From: Candidatus Coatesiibacteriota bacterium
GTDB lineage: Bacteria; RBG-13-66-14; B26-G2; WVWN01; G020348885
Length of the DNA stretch: 34,842 nucleotides
Assembly: GCA_020348885.1 (NCBI GenBank)
Contig: CP070755.1
Coordinates: 902,164-937,005 of the forward strand
Direction of reading: 5' to 3'
Part shown: in pieces, positions 1-7,687 of the stretch
How positions within the stretch are numbered: position 1 is the stretch's first letter
How the letters are laid out: each line of letters starts with the position of its first letter
The notes under the pieces: model-generated
Database searches by the model: none
What the model was told of the DNA's origin: nothing
Seen by the model: the letters and a program-made list of their open reading frames with translations, nothing else
Position numbers and translations under genes: made by a program

Positions 1-1112
1 CCGACCAGTATCGCCGCGTCCAGGCCGCCGATGTCGATCCCCAGCTCCAGCGCGTTCGTGGACGTAACGCCCATCAGCTCGCCTGCGAACAGCCTCTTTT
101 CGATTGCCCGCCGTTCCTCGGGCAGGTAACCGCCACGGTAAGGGCTGAGTAGCTTACCGAGCCGGGGTCCAAGTTCCTCGGCGGCGTATCGATAGATTAG
201 TTCGGCGACGACACGGGAACGGGCGAATGTTATCGTCTGTACGCCGTCGCGGACCAGTTCGGCCATCACCGAAGTCGCTTCCACGTTTGCGCTGCGGCGC
301 CGCCCCAGCTCGCGGTCCACGAACGGCGGGTTGAGGAGCACGAAATACCGTTCGCCCCTGGGCGAACCGCTTTCGCCTACGACCTCGACGGGCGCCCCGA
401 CCAGTTTCTCGGCGTGGTCGCCCGGGTTGGCCACCGTTGCGGAAGCCATGAGGTACTGCGGCGCGGCGCCGTAGTGGGTCAGGACGCGTTCCAAGCGCCT
501 GAGTACGTTCGCGACGTTACTCCCGAAGATGCCCCGGTACGCGTGCAGTTCGTCGATAACCACATATTTCAACCCGGCCAAGAACCGGGCCCAACCCGCG
601 TGATGGGGCAATATCCCGGCGTGAAGCATATCCGGGTTGGTTATGACCGCGTTGGCCTCGCCGCGGATTTTACGCCGAAGGTGAACCGGCGTATCGCCGT
701 CGTAAACGCCCGGACTCACCCGGCGACCCAGCGGCGGCGAAAGTTCGAGCAAGCGGTTCAGGTTGCGGAGCTGGTCCTGGCTCAGCGCTTTGGTGGGATA
801 CAGGAAAAGGGCCGACGTGCCGTCGTCGTCGAGCATCGCCTCGAGAACAGGTGCAAGGAACCCTATCGTTTTACCGCTGGCCGTCGGCGTTACTTGCAGT
901 ACGTTCGAACCGTCGCGGGCGTACGAAATCGCGTCGGCCTGGTGGCTGAAAAGCCGGGATACGCCCGTATGGGCCAGGGCCGACGCTATCGGCTCGGGTA
1001 AAGGCATCCCCAATTCGCCATAAACGGCCTCCCTCCCTTCGACGTGCTCGACGTGGGCGACGGCGTCGGGCCGGGAAGCTATCAATTCGTCTATGAAACG
1101 CTCGATCGTCAT
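1..1112 (-). CDS. YprA/MrfA-type DEAD/DEAH helicase, partial (N-terminal 370 aa)
   Basis: Superfamily 2 ATP-dependent helicase of the YprA/MrfA (DUF1998-type) group, cut by the left edge of the window. Reading the minus strand from ATG 1112 gives 370 codons with no stop. Motif I is TPTASGKT (residues 75-82), motif II is DELHAYRG (187-194, a DEAH variant typical of this group), motif III is SAT (224-226), and the second RecA domain begins with TFARSR and continues to the motif V region STNALELGIDIGGLD. The cysteine-containing C-terminal DUF1998 domain would lie outside the window. The start is 6 bp beyond the stop of the glycosylase gene, so the two are probably co-transcribed. MrfA in Bacillus acts in mitomycin C damage repair; a repair role here is inferred from the family and the neighbour. 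Confidence 0.9.
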   Translation of the reverse strand, partial: MTIERFIDELIASRPDAVAHVEHVEGREAVYGELGMPLPEPIASALAHTGVSRLFSHQADAISYARDGSNVLQVTPTASGKTIGFLAPVLEAMLDDDGTSALFLYPTKALSQDQLRNLNRLLELSPPLGRRVSPGVYDGDTPVHLRRKIRGEANAVITNPDMLHAGILPHHAGWARFLAGLKYVVIDELHAYRGIFGSNVANVLRRLERVLTHYGAAPQYLMASATVANPGDHAEKLVGAPVEVVGESGSPRGERYFVLLNPPFVDRELGRRRSANVEATSVMAELVRDGVQTITFARSRVVAELIYRYAAEELGPRLGKLLSPYRGGYLPEERRAIEKRLFAGELMGVTSTNALELGIDIGGLDAAILV

Positions 1113-1118
1113 ATATTG

Positions 1119-1778
1119 TTATGTCGGTAGAAGTCCCTCCAATGGGCAACCTTCGCACTTCGGCTTCGGCTTACAATAGAGATGCCCGCACTTAACGAGT
1201 AGCGCGTGGAACTTGTTGAACATAACGGTATCCGGCTCCAGATTATCCTCGAAAACGGCCTTTACTTCGTCGTAACCGGCTTCCTCCTGCGCCAGTCCGT
1301 GGCGGCCGAGTATTCGGTGGGTATACGCGTCTACGGCGAAGGTCGGTATGCCCGCGGCATATAGAAGTATGCTATCGGCCGTCTCCGGCCCTACGCCGTT
1401 CACGGAAAGTAACTTACCGCGGGCTTCGGCAACGGGCATATCGGCCAAGGCCTCGACCCGGCCGCCGCACTCGGCCCAGAGGAACTCCATCAGCGACTTC
1501 AGGCGCCGCGCTTTTACGTTGTAGTAACCGGCGGAAACGATATAGCCGGCCAGCTCTTCGGCCGTCACGTTTCGCAGGGCTTCCGGCGAAAGCAGCTCCG
1601 CATCCTTGAGCCGCCCAATCGCCTTCTCGACGTTGCGCCAGGACGTGTTCTGGGTGAGGACCGCGCCGACGGCGATCTCGAAGGGCGACTCACCCGGCCA
1701 CCACCCCGGGTCGCCGAACGCGGCTTCGAGCCGGCGGTATATTTCGGTCAAACGTTCTTTCGTCCGACTGCCGTACAA
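1119..1778 (-). CDS. Endonuclease III-related HhH-GPD DNA glycosylase (COG2231-like)
   Basis: Base-excision-repair glycosylase of the HhH-GPD superfamily, 219 aa. LTQNTSWRNVEKAI (residues 41-54) and the hairpin SVNGVGPETAD (125-135) followed by FAVDAYTHRI place it with the endonuclease III-related proteins that include MagIII. The catalytic Asp is D150. The Lys that makes endonuclease III a bifunctional lyase is Glu here (E132), so I expect a monofunctional glycosylase. Four cysteines close the protein (C197, C202, C208, C211), with spacing C-x4-C-x5-C-x2-C, unlike the C-x6-C-x2-C-x5-C of E. coli Nth; they may still bind a 4Fe-4S cluster. The gene lies 14 bp after the small membrane protein and 6 bp before the helicase. 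The substrate is unknown. Confidence 0.88.
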   Translation of the reverse strand: MYGSRTKERLTEIYRRLEAAFGDPGWWPGESPFEIAVGAVLTQNTSWRNVEKAIGRLKDAELLSPEALRNVTAEELAGYIVSAGYYNVKARRLKSLMEFLWAECGGRVEALADMPVAEARGKLLSVNGVGPETADSILLYAAGIPTFAVDAYTHRILGRHGLAQEEAGYDEVKAVFEDNLEPDTVMFNKFHALLVKCGHLYCKPKPKCEGCPLEGLLPT

Positions 1779-1792
1779 GGATTTAAGCGCGG

Positions 1793-2224
1793 TTATTCAA
1801 AGGTCCCGTCGTAGAACGACTTAAAACGCCGCCGTTCGTATCGGGGCGCGACGGCGAACAGAAAAACTATCCCGACGATACCTACCACTATAGCGGCTAC
1901 CGAACCCACCAACCCGAGTGAACGTCCCGCCACCATTGGCGCTCCCGGCGACGTTACTAACGCGTATCCGTGGAGGCCTACCGCGGCCGTTAGCGCTGGT
2001 AAAGCGAACCACCGCCCAGTCCCCCGTTTGAACGGCAGGAGCAGAGCCGAGAGTAGAAACAACGTCGCTTCGCCTACCGTATAGGCCCGCCAGGAAAAAG
2101 GCGCCGCTGTCCACGGGTACCCGAAAGCGCCCTCGATGTCGGCGATTAGGAAAACGGCCCAAACGAAAAGTACGGCCGCCAGGATAAGGGTTCCCCGTAT
2201 AACGTTCTTTTCGCTTTTCTCCAT
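1793..2224 (-). CDS. Small four-helix membrane protein, unknown function
   Basis: A 143-aa integral membrane protein with about four hydrophobic segments (roughly residues 10-29, 48-66, 74-92 and 102-126) and a basic C-terminal tail (RYERRRFKS). I recognise no family. ATG 2224 follows its promoter very closely: the -10 hexamer ends at 2244, so transcription should begin near 2237 and the leader would be only about 12 nt with no clear Shine-Dalgarno. It is the first gene of the probable operon with the glycosylase and helicase. Any link of the membrane protein to DNA repair is inference from position only. Confidence 0.7.
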   Translation of the reverse strand: MEKSEKNVIRGTLILAAVLFVWAVFLIADIEGAFGYPWTAAPFSWRAYTVGEATLFLLSALLLPFKRGTGRWFALPALTAAVGLHGYALVTSPGAPMVAGRSLGLVGSVAAIVVGIVGIVFLFAVAPRYERRRFKSFYDGTFE

Positions 2225-2243
2225 AGATTAGAAAGAGTATAAA

Positions 2244-2272
2244 AATATACTCAACCGGGGTTGAGTAGTCAA
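2244..2272 (-). promoter_or_regulatory. Sigma-70-type promoter of the membrane protein-glycosylase-helicase operon
   Basis: On the minus strand TTGACT (2272-2267) and TATATT (2249-2244) are separated by exactly 17 bp. Transcription would start near 2237, about 12 nt before ATG 2224. The whole spacer is taken up by the palindrome described separately, which implies repression by a DNA-binding protein. Confidence 0.75.
2249..2266. promoter_or_regulatory. Operator-like palindrome inside the promoter spacer
   Basis: ACTCAACCGGGGTTGAGT is a perfect inverted repeat: 8-bp arms (2249-2256 and 2259-2266) around a 2-bp centre. It fills the space between the -35 and -10 hexamers. A second inverted repeat, GAGTATA-AAAA-TATACTC (2235-2252), overlaps it and covers the -10 and start site. 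Such placement is typical of repressor operators; the regulator is not identified. Confidence 0.65.
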
Positions 2273-2360
2273 GGTAAACTGGGAACGGACACGCCAATAA
2301 GCTCAAACTTAACGGCTTTTAAAGCGGAAGCCGATTGATACGAAAACACCGGGAACACCA

Positions 2361-2846
2361 TTAATCGCTGTACCACGAAAGCACGTTGAACAGGTAGAAT
2401 TCCAACAAACGCACGAAACCGAAAACCAGAACGTACCAGCCAATCATCAGGTCGATGTAAAGAGGGAAGACGAGAAACGCCGAAATGAACATCAGGTTAA
2501 GGAAAAGGTAAATACCGACTTTGGTCCAATTGCGGTCGGTGAACGCGTCCACCGCGATAATGGTATTAAAAGTGACGACGAAAAGCAGAACGTATAAGAA
2601 GAAGTGAACCGGGTCCTTCGCGATTAGCACCAGCGACGCGACCACGGCCGCGCAAATCAGGAGTATTATCCACCACCGGCGCGCCGCCACCGAGACTATT
2701 CCCTCGAGGATAACGAGAATAACGACCGCAAGGGCGAAAAGCCCGGGCGTCAAACCCATTATCAGGATGGCCGCGCCCAGCGCTATCGTTATAAACGCTT
2801 CGGCGAGAACGAACCAAACGTACGACCTTACGCCGGTCTTGTACAT
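2361..2846 (-). CDS. Multi-pass membrane protein, HdeD/DUF308-like
   Basis: A 161-aa hydrophobic protein with about six transmembrane segments arranged in close pairs, ending in an aromatic stretch (LLEFYLFNVLSWYSD). Size and paired-helix pattern resemble HdeD/DUF308 proteins, but no diagnostic motif is visible. ATG 2846 is preceded by a Shine-Dalgarno GGAAGG (in AAAGGAAGGGAG). The gene has its own consensus promoter at 2930-2958 and ends before the next operon promoter, so it is probably transcribed mainly alone. Function unknown. Confidence 0.7.
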   Translation of the reverse strand: MYKTGVRSYVWFVLAEAFITIALGAAILIMGLTPGLFALAVVILVILEGIVSVAARRWWIILLICAAVVASLVLIAKDPVHFFLYVLLFVVTFNTIIAVDAFTDRNWTKVGIYLFLNLMFISAFLVFPLYIDLMIGWYVLVFGFVRLLEFYLFNVLSWYSD

Positions 2847-2929
2847 AATCTCCCTTCCTTTAACCTGTCGGAACGAAGGAACGAGTTTATGTCATAACGT
2901 AGCGCGACTTACCTTGAGTAACGACGGGG

Positions 2930-2958
2930 ATTATAGACGCGCTTACTTCGAGTGTCAA
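2930..2958 (-). promoter_or_regulatory. Perfect consensus sigma-70 promoter
   Basis: On the minus strand TTGACA (2958-2953), a 17-bp spacer, then TATAAT (2935-2930): a full match to the vegetative consensus. Transcription would start near 2923, giving a leader of about 77 nt for the membrane protein starting at 2846. Confidence 0.85.
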
Positions 2959-3004
2959 ACTTAAAACGGAAGCGTCCGTTTACCGCCGCGAAGGTAAGAG
3001 CGAA

Positions 3005-3033
3005 TTGACTTGACTAAACGAGTATAGTATAGT
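3005..3033 (+). promoter_or_regulatory. Sigma-70-type promoter of the secreted protease
   Basis: TTGACT (3005-3010), 17-bp spacer, TATAGT (3028-3033). It diverges from the consensus promoter at 2930-2958; the two -35 elements are about 45 bp apart. Start would be near 3040, leaving a leader of about 60 nt that ends in a strong ribosome site (AAAGGAGAAGGA) before ATG 3100. Confidence 0.75.
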
Positions 3034-3099
3034 AACAATACGTTCTACAACGACGAAACGGACAAACCGGTTTTCATCGCGTCATAGAAAGGAGAAGGA

Positions 3100-5247
3100 A
3101 TGAGGAGTACGTCCGTATTTTTAATAGTTGTAGCATTGTTATCGGCTTTCGCCGCGTCGGCGCAGCCCCAACAAGATCCGCCCGCTTTGGTAGTTGTCAA
3201 CGCCGAAACGACCGACGAGATGTGGGCGGCGGTCGATAAACTGGCGGAAGACGGTTACAAAACTCGCGTCGTCTTCCCGCCGAACTTCCTGTTCGTCGAC
3301 CCTAACGATAACGAACCGCAAGCGCTATCGTCAAGGGACTACGTCGTCGGCGTTCATACGAACCGCATAGCCGATACGATGTTATACAACCAGTACCCCA
3401 AAGGCGAAACGGCCGTCGGCGCGTATAATTACGTGTACTTCGACGACGCGGCGCCGAAAGGCGAACCCCCGCCGAATGTACATAAAGATTCCCTGTTCTT
3501 CGTTCCCGACGGAGTTAGAGAGACCATAAACGACCTAGGACGGGCCGAGAGTCCGCCGTACGGGGGAACTACGACGGATACCAGCGAATATATGATGGGC
3601 GATGTATCGGCCCAAATAATCTTCCCGGAAAGTACCGGCAGCGGCGAGAACTGGACCCAGGCGAGGAAAAACACGTGTATAAACGAAGTTACGCTGGCGC
3701 TAAACTGGTGGGCCGAGACGTACCCAGAGGACGACCTGACCTTCGTCTTGCACGACGTAACAGCCAGTACGACTTATGAACCGATAAATACGACGATTAG
3801 TCAACACGACGATTGGATAAGTGATTGCCTCGACGACCTCGGCTACACCGGAGGGTCACACTGGAACCAATGTTACGATTTCTGCAACGACAACAGGGAC
3901 AACGACGGGACCGATTGGACGTTCCTGATATTTATCGTCGATAGTTACAACGACGCAAACGGTATGTTCCCCGACGGCTACTTCGCGTACGCGTACCTTG
4001 GCGGCCCTTACCAGGTAATGACATACGACAACGACTACTGGGGCATCGGTAATATGGACGTCGTATGCGCCCACGAGACGGGACACATAGTCTATGCGCT
4101 GGACGAGTACCCCGGTTCACCCTGGGTCGCATACTCCGGTTATCTTAACGCGTACAACGGGAACTGGCAAGGCAGTATACCTTGCATTATGAACGGCTCT
4201 TCACTCCAGTTCCAGGCCTGGAACAGCCACGACAATTGCCAATATACCGACGAGATGTGTGGTTGGCTCGACGACGACGACAACGGACTACAGAACATCC
4301 TCGACGTAGAACCCGAAACCTGGCTAGACGAGTACTTACCTGACCCGACGGAAGACTCGGTCGTAACTTACACGGGAACGACCCAGGTTCAGACCTTCCC
4401 GAACGAAAACCCTTACGGGAACGGCAACGACATCCATATCGGTTACATAAACGTAGTTAAATGGAAACAGAATCCACCCAGCGCCGCGAACAACGCCACG
4501 CCTTCCGACGGGACGTTCGACAGCGGAGAAGAGGACTATACGTTCGATACGTTCCCGATGACGCCGGGCGAAAACGAATTCCGCGCTTTTTGCTACGTTA
4601 AATGGTACACTGGTTACTACGTCCGCGACCTTACGGCGGCGGTGGACTTCCTTACGTACGATCCGGACGATACCGGCGTCGAAGACCTTAATCTCGCGCT
4701 GACTTACAGACACCCGGGAGCAGTGTTCGTAACCTGGGAAGACCCGAACGGCGAATACGCCGGCTTCAACCTTTACAGGGCTGTCGAAAGCGACGGTGGA
4801 GCTTCTCGTAGCGGTTTCGGCGATAAGTTAAACGACGAACAGATAACGGGCGAACCGCCGTACGAGTACGCCGACGGCGCTGTTGAACTCGATATAACTT
4901 ACAGATATACGTTGGAGGCTATAACGGTTTCGGGCAAAACCGAAAACGTAAGCCTTACGATAACGCCCGGCGAGTCGAAACCTGCGGCGTTCGCGCTTTA
5001 CCAGAACGCGCCGAACCCGGTCGTCCATGGGACGTCTATCGTCACGTTCGCGTTGCCGGAGGGTTGCGACGTGGAATTGACCCTTTACGACGTAAACGGA
5101 CGGAAAGTGACCGATGTACTTAACGACCACTTCGGTGCGGGGTACCACGAAATCGCTATCGAAGCCGAACTACCGGCCGGCGTCTACATTTATCGTATCA
5201 AGGCCGGCGATTACTCGGCGGCCAAGAAGATGGTAGTCGAGAACTAG
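3100..5247 (+). CDS. Secreted metzincin-like metalloprotease with type IX-style sorting domain
   Basis: Exported 715-aa zinc peptidase. Residues 1-21 form a signal peptide ending ASA. The active site HETGHIVYALDEY has H325, E326 and H329, with Asp 335 at the position of the third metzincin zinc ligand (HExxHxxxxxD), and CIMNG with M364 fits the Met-turn. This pattern, with DEY after the ligand, recalls peptidase family M64 and related proteins. Cysteine-rich segments surround the active site (C-Y-D-F-C near 288). A fibronectin type III-like domain covers about 526-625. Residues 631-715 are a Por-type C-terminal sorting domain (ALYQNAPNPV at the start, LPAGVYIYRIKAG near the end). It stands alone between its own promoter and terminator. 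Substrate unknown; probably surface-attached or released. Confidence 0.85.
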   Translation: MRSTSVFLIVVALLSAFAASAQPQQDPPALVVVNAETTDEMWAAVDKLAEDGYKTRVVFPPNFLFVDPNDNEPQALSSRDYVVGVHTNRIADTMLYNQYPKGETAVGAYNYVYFDDAAPKGEPPPNVHKDSLFFVPDGVRETINDLGRAESPPYGGTTTDTSEYMMGDVSAQIIFPESTGSGENWTQARKNTCINEVTLALNWWAETYPEDDLTFVLHDVTASTTYEPINTTISQHDDWISDCLDDLGYTGGSHWNQCYDFCNDNRDNDGTDWTFLIFIVDSYNDANGMFPDGYFAYAYLGGPYQVMTYDNDYWGIGNMDVVCAHETGHIVYALDEYPGSPWVAYSGYLNAYNGNWQGSIPCIMNGSSLQFQAWNSHDNCQYTDEMCGWLDDDDNGLQNILDVEPETWLDEYLPDPTEDSVVTYTGTTQVQTFPNENPYGNGNDIHIGYINVVKWKQNPPSAANNATPSDGTFDSGEEDYTFDTFPMTPGENEFRAFCYVKWYTGYYVRDLTAAVDFLTYDPDDTGVEDLNLALTYRHPGAVFVTWEDPNGEYAGFNLYRAVESDGGASRSGFGDKLNDEQITGEPPYEYADGAVELDITYRYTLEAITVSGKTENVSLTITPGESKPAAFALYQNAPNPVVHGTSIVTFALPEGCDVELTLYDVNGRKVTDVLNDHFGAGYHEIAIEAELPAGVYIYRIKAGDYSAAKKMVVEN

Positions 5248-5267
5248 CGCCGACGGTGAAGCTAACG

Positions 5268-5296
5268 AAGGCCGCCGAAACGGCGGCCTTTTCTTT
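5268..5296 (+). terminator. Rho-independent terminator of the protease gene
   Basis: A 10-bp perfect stem (AAGGCCGCCG at 5268-5277 with CGGCGGCCTT at 5281-5290), loop AAA, then TTCTTT. It lies 20 bp after the protease stop. Confidence 0.9.
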
Positions 5297-5382
5297 ATAT
5301 ACGCGTAGAATATTAAAGGTTTGCCGGTTGGAGAATACCTGGTAAACGAGGATATGGGATGCTATAATTATTTAGTAAATCG

Positions 5383-5403
5383 AAAAGAACCCCTAACGGT
5401 TCT
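5383..5403 (-). terminator. Probable terminator of the tRNA-Ala gene
   Basis: On the minus strand AGAACC (5403-5398), six-base loop, GGTTCT (5391-5386), followed by TTT. It begins 6 nt after the tRNA 3' end. The stem is short (6 bp), so efficiency is uncertain. Confidence 0.6.
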
Positions 5404-5409
5404 CGCGAT

Positions 5410-5482
5410 TGGAGCAGATCGGATTCGAACCGACGGCCTCATCCGTGCGAGGGATGCGCTCTTCCGACTGAGCTACTGCCCC
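5410..5482 (-). tRNA. tRNA-Ala (anticodon CGC)
   Basis: A complete 73-nt tRNA on the minus strand. Acceptor GGGGCAG pairs with CTGCTCC and includes the G3-U70 wobble pair that identifies alanine tRNAs; the discriminator base is A (5410). The D arm carries AGCTCAGTCGGAAGAGC. The anticodon loop is CTCGCAC (5451-5445) on a CATCC/GGATG stem, so the anticodon is CGC (5449-5447) and it reads GCG. The T arm contains GGTTCGAATCC. CCA is not encoded. It has its own promoter 12 bp upstream and a short terminator downstream. Confidence 0.97.
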
Positions 5483-5494
5483 GAAATCGGGCGC

Positions 5495-5523
5495 ATTATA
5501 CATTATACTGCGGTTAAAATCAA
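5495..5523 (-). promoter_or_regulatory. Sigma-70-type promoter of tRNA-Ala
   Basis: On the minus strand TTGATT (5523-5518), 17-bp spacer, TATAAT (5500-5495). The -10 ends 12 bp before the mature tRNA 5' end at 5482, so the primary transcript has only a short 5' leader. Confidence 0.85.
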
Positions 5524-5561
5524 GGACTAACGGCCCAACGTATTCAAGCAAGGTGATAGAG

Positions 5562-6014
5562 ATGCGGACTACCATGATTTGTATTACTATCGCGCTGGCC
5601 GTACCGGCGCTCGCGTTCATCGACGAAGACCCGGGATTATACGCGGAGGAATTCTCGATACAGACCGAAGCGTTGGGCGCCGCTATGGACGACCTCGGCG
5701 CGATTATCGAGCAAGCCGTCGGGGGCGATATTAGCGAATACGAAGGTGAACTAAGAACCTTGCGAAGCGATTTCGATAGCGTTTACAACAAAATATCGGA
5801 GTGGGAGAAAATCCCGGACGAATATACGCTTTGCACCGCCGGGCTCGAAGAGGGCGCAGTCAAAGCCGGCGAGTCCGTGGACGGACTTCTCGAGTACGCG
5901 AGCGACAACGACGATGTAGCGCTCGTAAGAGCCGCTATGAAATACGAAGAAGCCTTCGAAGCCTATTCGAAAGCGCTGGATACTTATCCATATCTGATAG
6001 AAGAAGACGAATAG
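5562..6014 (+). CDS. Small exported helical protein, unknown function
   Basis: A 150-aa acidic protein (theoretical, from ATG 5562) with an N-terminal signal peptide (MRTTMICITIALAVPALAFI) and a remaining sequence that is nearly all predicted alpha-helix rich in Glu, Asp and Ala. No family recognised. ATG 5562 is preferred over the in-frame GTG at 5553 because AAGGTG (5550-5555) is a well-placed ribosome site for it and overlaps the GTG. The ECF-transporter ATPase gene starts 20 bp after its stop, so it may belong to the same transcript. It has no membrane segments beyond the signal and is therefore not an ECF S component. Confidence 0.65.
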   Translation: MRTTMICITIALAVPALAFIDEDPGLYAEEFSIQTEALGAAMDDLGAIIEQAVGGDISEYEGELRTLRSDFDSVYNKISEWEKIPDEYTLCTAGLEEGAVKAGESVDGLLEYASDNDDVALVRAAMKYEEAFEAYSKALDTYPYLIEEDE

Positions 6015-6034
6015 CCTTATCTTACCGTTGACCG

Positions 6035-7687
6035 ATGCCCGCCGCGTTCTCTATCAGTAACCTGGCCTTTACCTACAAAGGCGCTACCGAACCCGCCGTC
6101 AAATCCGTCAACCTGGAATTAGGTAAGGGCCGGTACCTCTCTGTAATGGGCCGTTCCGGCGTCGGGAAAACTACCGTTCTGTACGCGTTATCCGCCGTTA
6201 TCCCTGAAAGGAAGAAAGGTTCCCTCGAAGGGAACCGTCTCCTTTTCGGCGAACCACTGGACGGATTACTACCGTCGGACATCGCAGGAAAAGTAGCACT
6301 CGTTTTCCAGGATTTCGAGGCCTCTTTATTCTCGACCGAAGCGAACGACGAAGTAGCCCTAGGGCCCGAGTACCTTGGCTTCTCGCCCGCGGAAACTCGT
6401 GCTCGGGTTTCGGAAAGCTTACGAACCTGCGGCCTCGACGGTTTCGGCGAACGGAAGGTAAACCAATTGAGCGGCGGCGAGAAACAACGGTTGGCGGTCG
6501 CCGCCGCCCTTGCGGTGGACGCGAAACTGCTTCTCTTCGATGAAGCAACGTCCGACTTAGACCCGAAGGGCAAAAGCGACGTCGCGTCGCTCGCGGTCGA
6601 CCTCGTCAAAAACGGACGTACGGTCGTGTCGGTGGAAACCGAAGCCGAAGCCACTCTTACCGCCGACGAACTCTTACTACTAACCGGCGGCCGCGTCTTG
6701 ACAAAGGGCAAGCCGGCCGAAATCCTAACCGACGCGAGAATCTGCTCGAAAGCGGGTGTCCAGCCTTTACCCTTTTTACGGGTTTGCGACGAACACGCGG
6801 GGGATTGGCGACTGAGGAGAGACATCAAGGGCGATAAAAACGTTTTCGAAGCCCTTACAACCGAAGCCTGCAGGGTATCGCATTCCCCGGTTATCCAGAC
6901 CGACGGCCTTACATATTCGTATCCCGGCGGGGCCGACGCACTAGCGGGAGTAAGGTTAACCGTAAACGCTGGCGAGATAGTAGCCGTACTGGGGCAAAAC
7001 GGGAGCGGAAAAACGACTCTGGCGAAGTGCGTGGCCGGGATAATTACGCCCACTTCGGGGGATCTACGTTTGTTCGGTAGAGATACAACCGAAATCCCCC
7101 AACTCGAATTGGCACGCTACGTCGGGTATCTGTTCCAGAACCCGGACCACCAGATATTCTCAGAAAGCGTTTTCGACGAAGTAGCCTTTGGGCCGAGGAA
7201 CATAGGGATTAAAGGCGACGAACTCAAGGCCCGGACGCGGGCGGCCTTGGAAACCGTTGGGATGGCGGAGAGAAGAACCGACGACCCGTTCGCTCTGACG
7301 AAAGGCGACCGGCAGCGCACGGCTCTCGCGTCGGTACTCGCGGTGGAACCTAAAATAATCATACTCGACGAACCGACGACCGGCCTCGATTTCGAAGAAG
7401 TGAGGTCGGTAATGGAGCTTTTACGGGACTTGAACAGAAAGGGGATAACTATAATAATCGTTACCCATTCGATGCCGCTGGTCGCGGAGTACGTCCCCAG
7501 GTCGGTAATTATGAGGGACGGTGCCATCGTGATGGACGGCTCTACCAGGGACGTAATGGCTTGGAGTGCGAAGTCCTATGAACTGGGAATCGAACCGCCG
7601 CTCGTGACGAAAATTACGGCTGAAACCGGCTACCCTTGTCTTACGAACTACGAATTTGAGGAAACATTCGGGGGAAGCATTGAGTAA
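6035..7687 (+). CDS. ECF transporter ATPase, two fused ABC domains (EcfA-EcfA')
   Basis: Energy-coupling-factor transporter ATPase with both nucleotide-binding domains in one 550-aa chain. Domain 1 has Walker A GRSGVGKT (39-46), signature LSGGEKQ (145-151) and Walker B with D169/E170, but the switch His is lost (VET near 200-202 where VTH is usual). Domain 2 has Walker A GQNGSGKT (320-327), a variant signature LTKGDRQ (421-427), Walker B D445/E446 and switch His H478. The predicted ATP site built from domain 2 Walker motifs and domain 1 signature is therefore complete, while the other is degenerate. The fused arrangement recalls YkoD-type ATPases. EcfT follows, overlapping by 8 bp if TTG 7680 is its start. 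The substrate cannot be inferred because no S component is encoded nearby. Confidence 0.92.
   Translation: MPAAFSISNLAFTYKGATEPAVKSVNLELGKGRYLSVMGRSGVGKTTVLYALSAVIPERKKGSLEGNRLLFGEPLDGLLPSDIAGKVALVFQDFEASLFSTEANDEVALGPEYLGFSPAETRARVSESLRTCGLDGFGERKVNQLSGGEKQRLAVAAALAVDAKLLLFDEATSDLDPKGKSDVASLAVDLVKNGRTVVSVETEAEATLTADELLLLTGGRVLTKGKPAEILTDARICSKAGVQPLPFLRVCDEHAGDWRLRRDIKGDKNVFEALTTEACRVSHSPVIQTDGLTYSYPGGADALAGVRLTVNAGEIVAVLGQNGSGKTTLAKCVAGIITPTSGDLRLFGRDTTEIPQLELARYVGYLFQNPDHQIFSESVFDEVAFGPRNIGIKGDELKARTRAALETVGMAERRTDDPFALTKGDRQRTALASVLAVEPKIIILDEPTTGLDFEEVRSVMELLRDLNRKGITIIIVTHSMPLVAEYVPRSVIMRDGAIVMDGSTRDVMAWSAKSYELGIEPPLVTKITAETGYPCLTNYEFEETFGGSIE

Noticed and set aside
3005-3016. TTGACTTGACT as a direct-repeat regulator site
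   Set aside because: The overlap of two TTGACT-like hexamers is too short to call; the first gives a standard 17-bp spacing and is taken as the -35.
5363-5368. TATAAT on the plus strand as a promoter for the gene at 5562
   Set aside because: No acceptable -35 lies at 16-18 bp (only TGGTAA), and a transcript would run antisense through the tRNA-Ala gene and its promoter.
6073-7053. 326-codon minus-strand ORF
   Set aside because: It lies opposite the fused ECF ATPase, which shows all the ABC motifs on the plus strand; the antisense product has no recognisable domain.
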